NCBI GenBank assembly: GCA_017380615.1
Contig: JAFODQ010000029.1
Location: forward strand, 1 to 38,753
Reading direction: 5' to 3'
Source: Clostridia bacterium
GTDB lineage: Bacteria; Bacillota; Clostridia; Oscillospirales; Acutalibacteraceae
Length of the DNA stretch: 38,753 nucleotides
The notes beneath the pieces were generated by a model, which was given only the letters and a program-made list of their open reading frames with translations, was not told the DNA's origin and ran no database searches. Shown piece after piece: positions 1 through 8,426 of this stretch. Both the position numbers and the translations under genes were made by a program. The stretch's first letter is position 1. Each line of letters opens with the position of its first letter.

Positions 1-3000
1 CTGTAGCTTATGGGATTACCGATTTCATCATAATCAATTGTTTCAACTGTGGTTGTATTATCAGTATAATTGCTTATGGTAATATTTGTCAACAGGTTTT
101 CCCAACCACAGTCTGAATCTGCACCGTAGTTGTATGTTACCTGAGCTGTGGGTGTGCCGTTAACGGTTGTTTCTCTCTTTATAATGTTACCCAAACCGTC
201 ATAAACCCACGTGTTCTTTGTGGAGCCCATGGTTTCACTTTCGAGCTGATGCTTGCCGTCATAGGAATATTCTTTGTAAGGAGCAGCATTTGCAAAGCTT
301 GTGTTAACACCTGTGCCTTTTCTGATTTGAGTGATGTTGCCCACATCATCATAAGCATAGTGATAAGAAACACCGTTTGTTTCCTCTGCACGGAGCTGAT
401 GGCTGTAATATGTTGTTTCTCCCACCAGCCTTGACACGTAGCCATATTTTGTGACAATATCGCTTGTGGTGTCCACAACCTTCTGCGAAAGCCTGTTAAG
501 CGAATCGTGGGTATAGTTGGTGTTAACCTCCAGCGCCCTGTATTGGGTGGGAAGGTTATCCTTGGCATCTGCCTCGGAGCTTGAAACACCGTCCACCTTG
601 CGATAACGGTAATACTGAGCAAAGGTGAGACCACCCACATCGTTTGAAATGGATGTCAGGTTGTTTCTTAAATCATAGCCATATTCCGTTGCACCCACAT
701 AATCCCCTGAGGTGCTCTTTGAAATGTCTGTGCGGATAAGTCTGCCGATTGCATCATAGCTGTAGTCATACCTTAAGCCGGCATAGCCATCCTTGTGAAC
801 TCTAGGCAGACCGTTTGAGGAATAGCCCCAGGTAAATGCAGGGCTTGCACTTTCGGAGTTATTGTCCTGATAAATGCCTGTGGTGAGACCTGCCTTGCTG
901 TACTCATAACGGATCGAGTCACCGTTTGCATAGTTGCTCTGTTTCAAAACACCGTTGTTTGTGCCGTAGATATTGGTTACAAGAGACTTTTTGCTTGCGC
1001 CCTGACCGATGTTGGTGTTGATAACATTACCAAAGCTGTCATAGGTGAAGCTGTAAGTCTCCTTTGTGCCCTTTTCGGTGTCTTTAAAGAGAAGCTGTGA
1101 GATTCTGTTGCCCTCGTAGGCATATTCAATAGCTGTGCTTCCTGTCTGAGTTTTTAAAAGCCTTGTGTAATTATCATTGTAGCCATAGGTGGTTTTTGTT
1201 CCCCCTGCATCGGTTACACTTGTTTGTGCACCTGTTGACAAATCATGGCCGTAGGTGGTTGTTTTGCCAAGCTCATCAGTTGTCTGGTAGAGATATGCAC
1301 CATCACTTAAACCGTATGACGGATAGGTACCGGTGTATGTGTTGGCAGTCTCAATTTTCATGTTGCCACCCTTGTTTACGGTTTCAACAGCCGTTACCTG
1401 ACCTCTTGTGTTGTAGGAATAATTCACCTTGACCTCTTTTGGTGACTTTGCCTGAGTGAGCCTGTGATGTGTGTCGTAGGTGTACTCTGTGGTGTAGCCT
1501 GCAGCATCTGTGTAGGATTTCAGGTCTTCACCCTCATATTCCATGTTGTTTTTCTGCTCTGCATTTGCAGAAACAGATGTTGCATTACCCTCTGAGTCAT
1601 AGGTGTATGACTGTGCCACATCCTTGATAAGCTGAATGTTATCAAAATATGCGAAGTTGCCCTGATAGTTGTATCTTGGCATAATCATGATGTGGGTTGG
1701 GGTGTAGGTCTTTGTGTCGTTTTTGTTTGCCTTTACATATTTCAGGCTGAAGGATGATGCAGCATACTGCCACTCTGCAACTGTGGTGTTAAACTGTGCA
1801 GAGTCCTTGTACTGAGTGACGGTGCTGCCGTCGCTGCAGGAATATGTTACTCTTGCGGCAAGCTCAAAGGCAAGATTCTCGTGGTAGCTTTTGTTCACAG
1901 AGTAGGCTGCAGCCCAGCCACTTAAAATATATGTGTCATTTTCATTGGGGCTGACAACCACATACTGATTAAAGCCCTTTGCTGTGTTGCCGTCTCCCGT
2001 GATTTTGAGTGACCTTGTGCCATCCTTGGATTTTTCTGCAGTGGAGCCATCCTTATCGGCAACATAGGAGATATTATCAGTGTTCGACCAATTGGAGATT
2101 GAGGCTGTTGAGACCTTTTCGAAGCTGCCGTTCTGAAGAAGGTTAACGCTGTTTGCTGTCACTCCCTCTTCAAGCTGAAGCGCATCAAAGTTTGCAGAGC
2201 CTGTGGCACAGCCCAGGATAACATAAGCAATCACATAAGATGCATTTCCGGGCATCTTCATTGTTGCGTTGATTCTTCGCCAGCCACTGTTGATTGTTTC
2301 ATTTGTGTCTGCAGTTATGAAGGCTGAGCGTTGTGCACCCAGATATGTTCCGTCTGCACTGTGGGAAACAAGCATGAGATATGCGCCCTTGTAGCTGTTG
2401 AAATTTGCAAGGGTTAAATTTTTTGTTTTCACAAAGGCAGAGAAGGTGTAGTAATAACCGGGCTTTATGTTATTGACCCTTTGTCCTGCATAGGAATAGC
2501 CTGCCTGAGGAACAGATGTGTTTGTGAGCTTCAGGCTTTGCTTGCCTGTGTAGCTTTCTGTGGTGTCTGCTGCGTATGAATATGCAACATTGCCCGTTGA
2601 GCTGTGGATTGTCCAGCCCGAGGTACCCTCTGCATTGGGGTTGGTGAGAAGGTTAACGGTGTTTTTGTTGAGTGTTGCAGAGCTTCGGATTCTGTTTCTG
2701 CTTTCCTCGTTTTCGTCGCCGGTGTAGGTGTATGCACCTGCACCCACAGCTTCACCGTTGCCGTATTTCACCTGCTGTGAAACTGTTCTGCCGAAATTAT
2801 CAAACTGCAGTGTTGCAATGATATCGTCATTTCCGTTGCCTGATGTGACAGCACCATTGATGCCATCGATACCCGGTGAACGGATAACTGTTGTGTTATA
2901 CGCTACTCTGTCAAAGGTGGAAATTGCACCGATTGTTCTTGCAGAGGCAGCAACATCTGCACCTGTGGCAGAAAACTCTGTTACCCTTGCAATTCTTGAA

Positions 3001-5288
3001 GCCTTTGCACGGGTGGTGTAATCAAAGGCAAGACCGTTTTTGTCATTGCACCACACATAGCTGAGAAGGTGCTCATCATTGGCGATATATCTGAAATATG
3101 CCTTTGTCTGTGTATCCTGAAGGATAACGCCCTTGAGAAGACAATCCTCTGTTATGAATCTTATGACTCTGCCTGCATTGTCTGTGATTGTTTCAATGAA
3201 ATCTGTATCGGCAGTGTCGGTTGAATTGCGATAATATGCAATCTGGTAATAGTGGCCTGTTCCGTCTGTGATTCTTTCGAGCTTTTTGCCTGTGGAATCA
3301 TAGGTGAGAAGAATTTTGTTGCCACTGTTATCCACAATCTGAGTCAGGTTGCCCTTGGTGTTGAAGAGCATATATGAGCCATCATCCTGAGAAAGCTTCA
3401 TGGTGTTATCCGAAAGCTTTGTGAAGGTGTAGCCAAGACCGTCTTCATCCTTGTAAACTGTTTCGTTATCTTCTGTGGTTTTAGCAATGTAGTGCTCTGT
3501 GCCGTCACCATCTGCATAAACATAGGGGAAGTTTTCGGCTGACTCACCTGTGAGACCATACTCCGAGGATGGCAGAAGAGTCTGCTGATAATTCAACCTC
3601 CAGCCTTTACCGGGGCTTGTGAGGTTTGAGCTGTTCTTGCCTGCTGTGTAGATATATTGTGAGCAATATGCGTTATACACCATGCTCAACGAAACAGGCA
3701 TAATCTCGCTGACTGTGGAGGCAAGAGGAACAACATGTGCAAGGTTACCTGTGTAATCATTCACATTTGCAACGCCTGCTGAGCCTGCAGAAAAGCCTGA
3801 ATAGCTCCAATAGCTTTCAATACCCTTGTTGTTACGGTATGTAATGGAGATAAAAGGTATGCCCTCTGTAATGCCTGTTGCGTTTTCCGAACGGAAAATC
3901 GCTCTTGCCGGAGCAAGTGTTTCATCGTGATTTTTAATCATGATGCCGTAATTTGCAAAAGAGCCTTCATACCAGCCTTTAACTGCTTTGGTAATATCAA
4001 AGCTTTTCCAGCTCTCTTCACCGTTATTCATGAAAGCATAGTCAAGAACTGTTGCATTGTATGATGGCTTAGTGCTCCAGGTTACGGAATTTTCTGCCCA
4101 GGAAGAGGTTATGATGTGTGCATCAAGCTGTCTTTTTGAAGAGCCACCGTCAAAGCTTGTGGAATGCATATATATATTCAGACTTGCACCCACAACCATA
4201 TCACCCTTGTTAAGGGTGGGAAGCGTGTTTTTGAAAAGTGCATGGCAAAGACCGTAGTTTGATGATTCGTGACCAACATATATATCCTGTCTGCTGCCAT
4301 AGTTGGCAGTTGGTACATCAGATGTAACAAAGGTTGAGGAAACGCTTGTGGATGTCTGCTTTGTGTATATCACAGGGTCAATTGTCACGGGATAAAGGCG
4401 TGCTTCATCCTTGAGCCACTCTTCATCTGCCACAATTGTGATTGTGTATGAATCCTTCTGTGCTTCAATTTCGTATGAAGCATCGTAGGAATAGACATCG
4501 TTTGAGTCGAACATAAATGGAGCAGGGATAAAGAATATTTCTTCACCCTGTGCATTTTTAGCTGAGATGCTTCCGTCTGCATTTTTGAGGAGATTCAAGC
4601 CCTCTGCTGTGACAGTGAAGCTGAACTCATTTTTATTCACCGGTGAATTGAGGATAATGTTCTCCTTAACACCGTTGTTTGTCACAACATATTGGAGCTC
4701 ACAATCCGATTCAATGTTTTTGTAGGTGATTGAATCCTCGGATTTTTCAGCAATCTGTGATATCTTGTCCGAGGATAATTTTCTTTCTTCATATTCAACC
4801 CTTGTCAGTGCTCTTCTCAAAAGCCCTGCGTTGTATTCCCAGGAGATTGAATAGCCACCATTTTCGAGTGTGAACATATCACCCTTGCCGGTGCTCTCCT
4901 TGAAGGTCGCCTTGAAGCTGTTTTGTGTGTTGGTATATTCTTTTTTGTCTTTATCGTAAGAAAGGATGTTGTTGATTTCGCGAAGCTTTCCGTTTGCGTC
5001 TGCATAGTGCACTGCATTGCCGTAGATAACAGCCTTGCGTGTGCCGTCGCTCATGAGAAAATGCTTGGTGTTTTCGGTTCTTCGTGTTTCGTCTTCACCG
5101 ATAACAAAAGGTTCATTTTCGGCATTAACAGAATCCTCAGCCGACTCCTGCACTTGTGCTGAAGAGACAGCATTTTCTGCCGCTGCACTCTGCACATCTG
5201 CCGCAATCACAGGTGTGGCAACTGAGAAAACGCTCATTATTGTGAGGACGGTTAAAAGCACCGCTAAAAATTTTCTAAAAATCCTCAT
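1..5288 (-). CDS. Giant secreted DNRLRE / YD-repeat (RHS-type) surface protein, C-terminus outside window
   Basis: The frame opens with ATG at 5288 and stays open to the left edge, giving about 1,762 residues without a stop. It starts with a signal peptide (MRIFRKFLAVLLTVLTIMSV, then a hydrophobic stretch ending VIAAD). Near residue 296 is YPVTIDPV, the usual lead-in to a DNRLRE domain, which fits residues about 300-480. Two jelly-roll, carbohydrate-binding-like modules start with NLLTNPNAEGTSGW (about residue 880) and NLLQNGSFEKVS (about 1045). From about 1230 to the edge come YD repeats, such as YTYDSEGNATSV, YSYDAIGRLIRT and YDEIGNPISY. Known relatives are clostridial wall-associated proteins, some of which carry variable C-terminal toxins, but the C-terminus is not visible here. 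The ribosome binding site AAAGGA lies 9 bp upstream. Domain assignments are by motif reading; the secreted YD-repeat nature is secure. Confidence 0.93.
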   Translation of the reverse strand, partial: MRIFRKFLAVLLTVLTIMSVFSVATPVIAADVQSAAAENAVSSAQVQESAEDSVNAENEPFVIGEDETRRTENTKHFLMSDGTRKAVIYGNAVHYADANGKLREINNILSYDKDKKEYTNTQNSFKATFKESTGKGDMFTLENGGYSISWEYNAGLLRRALTRVEYEERKLSSDKISQIAEKSEDSITYKNIESDCELQYVVTNNGVKENIILNSPVNKNEFSFTVTAEGLNLLKNADGSISAKNAQGEEIFFIPAPFMFDSNDVYSYDASYEIEAQKDSYTITIVADEEWLKDEARLYPVTIDPVIYTKQTSTSVSSTFVTSDVPTANYGSRQDIYVGHESSNYGLCHALFKNTLPTLNKGDMVVGASLNIYMHSTSFDGGSSKRQLDAHIITSSWAENSVTWSTKPSYNATVLDYAFMNNGEESWKSFDITKAVKGWYEGSFANYGIMIKNHDETLAPARAIFRSENATGITEGIPFISITYRNNKGIESYWSYSGFSAGSAGVANVNDYTGNLAHVVPLASTVSEIMPVSLSMVYNAYCSQYIYTAGKNSSNLTSPGKGWRLNYQQTLLPSSEYGLTGESAENFPYVYADGDGTEHYIAKTTEDNETVYKDEDGLGYTFTKLSDNTMKLSQDDGSYMLFNTKGNLTQIVDNSGNKILLTYDSTGKKLERITDGTGHYYQIAYYRNSTDTADTDFIETITDNAGRVIRFITEDCLLKGVILQDTQTKAYFRYIANDEHLLSYVWCNDKNGLAFDYTTRAKASRIARVTEFSATGADVAASARTIGAISTFDRVAYNTTVIRSPGIDGINGAVTSGNGNDDIIATLQFDNFGRTVSQQVKYGNGEAVGAGAYTYTGDENEESRNRIRSSATLNKNTVNLLTNPNAEGTSGWTIHSSTGNVAYSYAADTTESYTGKQSLKLTNTSVPQAGYSYAGQRVNNIKPGYYYTFSAFVKTKNLTLANFNSYKGAYLMLVSHSADGTYLGAQRSAFITADTNETINSGWRRINATMKMPGNASYVIAYVILGCATGSANFDALQLEEGVTANSVNLLQNGSFEKVSTASISNWSNTDNISYVADKDGSTAEKSKDGTRSLKITGDGNTAKGFNQYVVVSPNENDTYILSGWAAAYSVNKSYHENLAFELAARVTYSCSDGSTVTQYKDSAQFNTTVAEWQYAASSFSLKYVKANKNDTKTYTPTHIMIMPRYNYQGNFAYFDNIQLIKDVAQSYTYDSEGNATSVSANAEQKNNMEYEGEDLKSYTDAAGYTTEYTYDTHHRLTQAKSPKEVKVNYSYNTRGQVTAVETVNKGGNMKIETANTYTGTYPSYGLSDGAYLYQTTDELGKTTTYGHDLSTGAQTSVTDAGGTKTTYGYNDNYTRLLKTQTGSTAIEYAYEGNRISQLLFKDTEKGTKETYSFTYDSFGNVINTNIGQGASKKSLVTNIYGTNNGVLKQSNYANGDSIRYEYSKAGLTTGIYQDNNSESASPAFTWGYSSNGLPRVHKDGYAGLRYDYSYDAIGRLIRTDISKSTSGDYVGATEYGYDLRNNLTSISNDVGGLTFAQYYRYRKVDGVSSSEADAKDNLPTQYRALEVNTNYTHDSLNRLSQKVVDTTSDIVTKYGYVSRLVGETTYYSHQLRAEETNGVSYHYAYDDVGNITQIRKGTGVNTSFANAAPYKEYSYDGKHQLESETMGSTKNTWVYDGLGNIIKRETTVNGTPTAQVTYNYGADSDCGWENLLTNITISNYTDNTTTVETIDYDEIGNPISY

Positions 5289-5341
5289 ACTGCTTTTTCC
5301 TTTCAAAATACTAAATATTGGTAATTTATTATTCTGAAAAA

Positions 5342-5370
5342 ATAATACAATAAATACACGGAAAATTCAA
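5342..5370 (-). promoter_or_regulatory. Sigma-A-like promoter of the YD-repeat gene
   Basis: On the minus strand TTGAAT (5365-5370) and TATTAT (5342-5347) are separated by exactly 17 bp, and the start codon follows about 54 bp downstream. It sits just past a terminator (5397-5425), which suggests the surface protein gene is an independent transcription unit. Confidence 0.6.
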
Positions 5371-5396
5371 ATATATTCCAATGAAATGATATACAA

Positions 5397-5425
5397 AAAA
5401 AGTTGCCCCTTATTGGCAACTTTTT
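5397..5425 (-). terminator. Intrinsic terminator, 11-bp stem
   Basis: AAAAAGTTGCC and GGCAACTTTTT form an 11-bp perfect stem with a 7-nt loop. On the minus strand the stem runs into a T7 tract, so it would stop transcripts coming from the PAP2 side before they enter the YD-repeat gene. It could also work on the plus strand. Confidence 0.7.
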
Positions 5426-5480
5426 ATACTTGTTATTAATAGACAAAAAATATATTTCTCATGAATTCAACAAACACATA

Positions 5481-5609
5481 GGTGTCACAAGCGTGACAGC
5501 TTTCGTATCATTACCATTTTATAAGCATTAACGCCTTTATTACAAGGAAAACAATCAAAAATGTTGCCGCATAGGGTTGCTGACTTATAACAAAGAGAAG
5601 CACACCCAC
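5481..5609 (-). repeat. 129-bp direct repeat, copy A: displaced 3' end of the XRE regulator gene plus its hairpin
   Basis: This stretch is the same as 6521-6649 except at one base (5499 G versus 6539 C). It therefore carries a copy of the last 33 or so codons of the XRE-membrane regulator, its stop codon and the downstream hairpin. The mismatch spoils one base pair of that hairpin. The copy has no start codon and no upstream part of the gene, so it is a gene fragment. The two copies lie 1,040 bp apart and flank the PAP2-like gene. The interval 5289-5803 holds no complete gene. Confidence 0.95.
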
Positions 5610-5637
5610 TTGTCTGAACAAGTGGGTGAATTTTATT
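5603..5637 (+). terminator. Perfect 11-bp hairpin at the break point of the 129-bp duplication
   Basis: CACCCACTTGT and ACAAGTGGGTG pair perfectly around a CTGA loop (5614-5617), followed on the plus strand by AATTTTATT. The left arm starts inside the duplicated block and the rest lies just beyond where copy A stops matching copy B. It could be an intrinsic terminator. It could also be the end hairpin of a lost IS200/IS605-type element. No terminator role is needed for a plus-strand gene here, as none ends nearby. From 5638 to 5803 I see no gene. Confidence 0.5.
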
Positions 5638-5803
5638 AGCTGTTTATATTTATCTTACAACTGAAGAATGCCATAGATATATACTTTTCCTGTACAAAGC
5701 TCGTCTGCATCCGGTTTACATGTCCCCGAATGCTTCGCAGGTTAACGCTGATGCTCTGTAATCTTTTTTCAACGAATGGTAACATTATACATAAAAAAGT
5801 TCT

Positions 5804-6460
5804 TTAATAATCAGTTTTAAGAGATATAAAAAATCTGTACATCAGAACAAGTCCTGCACTGAGCAAAGCACCACCAACAATATCCGTAAGCCAATGCACA
5901 CCTGAAACGAGGCGTCCGATTACCATAAAGATAATAAATACAGCAATTAAAAGCGAGAGAAATTTTTTGAGTGTTGCATTTTTTATTCGGCTGTTAAACT
6001 GCATTATCGCTGTGGGCATAACACACATAACCAAGAGTGTTGTTGATGACGGATAAGATGCTTCCAGAAAGCCGTTGATAAGCACAGGACGGTAGTTTAT
6101 CGTAATCATCTCAAACAACACATACACTGCAATTACAGAAATATAGAAACCACCGAGAACAAAAAGACTGTAATCAACCTTTTTTAATCTTTTTCTTTTA
6201 ATCCACTGTACAAGTCCAAATAACCCAAAGCCCATTGCAACAAAAATCGGCACAAGACCAAGCCAATCTGTAATGTTATAAAGATCCATGTGCACACCCG
6301 TGAGCTTATGAAACCAGGAGTTAATTGCTGCAAAACCTACGCTTGATCCATTCGGACCGATTGCCTTAACATCAACAAAGCAAATGGCTGCTGTCCACAA
6401 AACAAACGCAGCAAGCATAAATACGCAGATATACAAGTTATTACAATTTTTCTTTTTCAT
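5804..6460 (-). CDS. PAP2-superfamily membrane protein with degenerate phosphatase motifs
   Basis: The 218-residue protein has about six hydrophobic segments and the PAP2 layout. Motif 1 is reduced to NYRP (about residue 128), motif 2 reads YPSSTTLL where active enzymes have PSGH, and motif 3 is GRLVSGVHWLTD (about 183-194), keeping the nucleophile-type His and the Asp but with GR in place of SR. Active members dephosphorylate lipid phosphates such as undecaprenyl pyrophosphate at the membrane. Loss of the motif 2 His and of the motif 1 Lys makes normal catalysis doubtful. The start is supported by AAAGGTAGG upstream. The gene lies between the two copies of the 129-bp repeat, downstream of and in line with the XRE regulator. 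Confidence 0.82.
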   Translation of the reverse strand: MKKKNCNNLYICVFMLAAFVLWTAAICFVDVKAIGPNGSSVGFAAINSWFHKLTGVHMDLYNITDWLGLVPIFVAMGFGLFGLVQWIKRKRLKKVDYSLFVLGGFYISVIAVYVLFEMITINYRPVLINGFLEASYPSSTTLLVMCVMPTAIMQFNSRIKNATLKKFLSLLIAVFIIFMVIGRLVSGVHWLTDIVGGALLSAGLVLMYRFFISLKTDY

Positions 6461-6520
6461 TTTTTCAACCTACCTTTCCACTTAATTTTAAGGTAAGCTG
6501 AAAAAACACACAAGAAACAA

Positions 6521-6540
6521 GGTGTCACAAGCGTGACACC
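6521..6540 (-). terminator. Terminator hairpin of the XRE regulator gene
   Basis: GGTGTCAC and GTGACACC form a perfect 8-bp stem around a 4-nt loop, 10 bp after the stop codon at 6551. On the minus strand it is followed by a T-rich run (TTGTTTCTTGTGTGTTTTTTC). The repeated copy at 5481-5500 has one stem mismatch. Confidence 0.6.
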
Positions 6541-6649
6541 TTTCGTATCATTACCATTTTATAAGCATTAACGCCTTTATTACAAGGAAAACAATCAAAA
6601 ATGTTGCCGCATAGGGTTGCTGACTTATAACAAAGAGAAGCACACCCAC
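6521..6649 (-). repeat. 129-bp direct repeat, copy B (in place at the end of the XRE gene)
   Basis: Copy B spans the 3' end of the intact XRE-membrane gene and the hairpin after its stop. It is the source-like copy because it continues into a full gene. Copy A is at 5481-5609. Confidence 0.95.
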
Positions 6650-7153
6650 AATATTCAAAAACAAGGATATTTTACTTTTATTGTGCATCCAAAAAATGTT
6701 TGAGAAGTTCTGCAAGGCGAGAGCTAACACTCCCACAACAACTATCGCAGTCACGACAAAACAATACCCTGCCTGCAAATAAGGTGCAATATCTGTAAGT
6801 GCTAAAAGAGAAACACCCTGAATTACATCCCCCGTCTTCTGTCCGAAGATGGGCAGAAAAAAGAGCATTGCAACACCAACATCAAGAAGACCAAACACAA
6901 GGTCATGGATATGATTTTCTTTTTGTTTAGTATCTTCTTCGGATATGGCAATCAATTCTTCACCTGACAGAAGCTCATCCACCGTTACACCGAAAAAGAC
7001 AGAGATTGCTTTCAATGATTCTATATTGGGATAACCCCTCCCCGACTCCCACTTTGAAACAGCAGTACGGGAAACAAAAAGGAGCTCAGCCAATTCTTCC
7101 TGAGTGAGATTTTTTTGTTTTCTGAGTTCTTGTAATTTTTCATTAAAATCCAT
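6551..7153 (-). CDS. XRE-family HTH regulator with C-terminal membrane domain
   Basis: A 200-residue protein. Residues 1-60 form an XRE/Cro-like helix-turn-helix (LRKQKNLTQEELAELLFVSR, then TAVSKWESGRGYPNIESL). Residues from about 85 on hold three or four membrane segments. Such fusions are common in Firmicutes as small membrane-tethered regulators; the target is not visible. I chose ATG at 7153 over the GTG three codons upstream because AAAGAG lies 8 bp before it. The PAP2-like gene follows on the same strand 90 bp downstream and may be regulated with it, although a hairpin lies between them. Confidence 0.9.
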   Translation of the reverse strand: MDFNEKLQELRKQKNLTQEELAELLFVSRTAVSKWESGRGYPNIESLKAISVFFGVTVDELLSGEELIAISEEDTKQKENHIHDLVFGLLDVGVAMLFFLPIFGQKTGDVIQGVSLLALTDIAPYLQAGYCFVVTAIVVVGVLALALQNFSNIFWMHNKSKISLFLNIVGVLLFVISQQPYAATFLIVFLVIKALMLIKW

Positions 7154-7216
7154 AATAAGCACTCTTTTTTGTAAATTCTCGTTTATCTGATTATATAAAT
7201 AGTGATTTGCATCCTT

Positions 7217-8383
7217 TTACTTATTAAACTCTGTATGCTTATAGTTTTTCATTTTGAAAGCACCATCTTTGGCTATATCGATTGTGTTAACACCATAATG
7301 CCAGGTGCTCGCATCAGCATTCATAACCTTACTGTCATATAATCTATAGCAATTATAGCCACCGGTCTGATTATAAGCAAGATAAATTCCATCGTACTTT
7401 GCACAGAAATCATTACAGTGATCGTGGCCACAGAACATTGCCTCTGTGCCACTTCTTTTCATTGCTGCAAAAAGACCTGAGTTAAATGGAGAGCAACCGA
7501 TCGGCTCACGCATTTCGCCATAAAGCACATCAACATTTTCATTGGGAATGAATTTACCATCTTCATTCTGAGTAAATAAAGCACTATATTCCGGTACAGG
7601 TATATGTAAAAAAATCATAGATTTCAAATCATCACCATACTGCTTTTTGAGGGTAATGATTTCTTCCTCATACCATTTGATTTGCCCGGGCTTAACATAG
7701 TCAGCACCTGACATATCCGCAGGCACACCATCCCTTGTGCAATACGGCTCACGAACATATCTGCCCGAATCAAGAAAAACAAGAGCTTTTCTTATGGTGT
7801 TTTCGTCGCTCATAATATTTATGGTGAAATTACCATATCCATAAAGTGAATCATCACCGAATTTACAAAGGCAATAGGGTGAATCAATGAAGCTTTTATA
7901 AAGCTGATATTTGAATGATCCTTTTTCTTCCCTTGCTTCGTGATTACCAAAAACATAGGTCCAATAAACGCCTATACGCTCCATCATTTTCGCAAACTGA
8001 ATTGCATCAAGCTGCTGGTATTTTGAAAGAATGCAATCACCTGTGAGCACAACAAGGTCCGGCTTTAAATCTGCAATTCTGTCTGCAAGATGCTGAAGAG
8101 TTCTGTTATTGAGCTCATAATCCTCATCAATGTGCAAATCAGTGGTGCAAAGAATCCTGAAATCATCATCTGAAAAGCTTCCGTCGGGATTGATTTTTGC
8201 AATACATGTTGAATTTTCAGTTGATTTAAGAATTTTAACGCTCGTGACAACGCTCTGTGTTTTCACAGCTGATAAAAACCTGTTTTTGCAGAGCTTACCT
8301 TTTGTTAAATTATAAATTGGCTTTTCAAAGGCGATAATCGCCTTCATCAAATTTTGTAATACAAAGCATTTAAATCCGTACAT
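7217..8383 (-). CDS. Calcineurin-like metallophosphoesterase
   Basis: The 388-residue protein has all five metallophosphoesterase blocks: TTDLHID (D82, H84), VVLTGDC (D116), FGNHEA (N147, H148), FLHIP (about residue 266) and CGHDHCN (about 325). These ligate a two-metal centre that hydrolyses phosphomonoesters or diesters. The closest style is the DCR2/purple-acid-like group of single-domain enzymes. No clear signal peptide is present, though the N-terminus is mildly hydrophobic. It starts 43 bp after the GH78 gene with GAGGGA upstream, so the two are probably co-transcribed. The substrate is unknown; a role in removing phosphate from glycan or sugar-phosphate intermediates is inference from the neighbours. 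Confidence 0.88.
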   Translation of the reverse strand: MYGFKCFVLQNLMKAIIAFEKPIYNLTKGKLCKNRFLSAVKTQSVVTSVKILKSTENSTCIAKINPDGSFSDDDFRILCTTDLHIDEDYELNNRTLQHLADRIADLKPDLVVLTGDCILSKYQQLDAIQFAKMMERIGVYWTYVFGNHEAREEKGSFKYQLYKSFIDSPYCLCKFGDDSLYGYGNFTINIMSDENTIRKALVFLDSGRYVREPYCTRDGVPADMSGADYVKPGQIKWYEEEIITLKKQYGDDLKSMIFLHIPVPEYSALFTQNEDGKFIPNENVDVLYGEMREPIGCSPFNSGLFAAMKRSGTEAMFCGHDHCNDFCAKYDGIYLAYNQTGGYNCYRLYDSKVMNADASTWHYGVNTIDIAKDGAFKMKNYKHTEFNK

Positions 8384-8426
8384 TACTTTCCCTCGTTAAA
8401 TTAAATTTCATCTTATTCGTCACAGC

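Noticed and set aside
179-640. Antisense-looking 153-residue reading frame and many other short frames in 1-5288
   Set aside because: They are other-frame shadows of the giant YD-repeat gene, whose own frame has no stop in the window and whose translation shows clear motifs.
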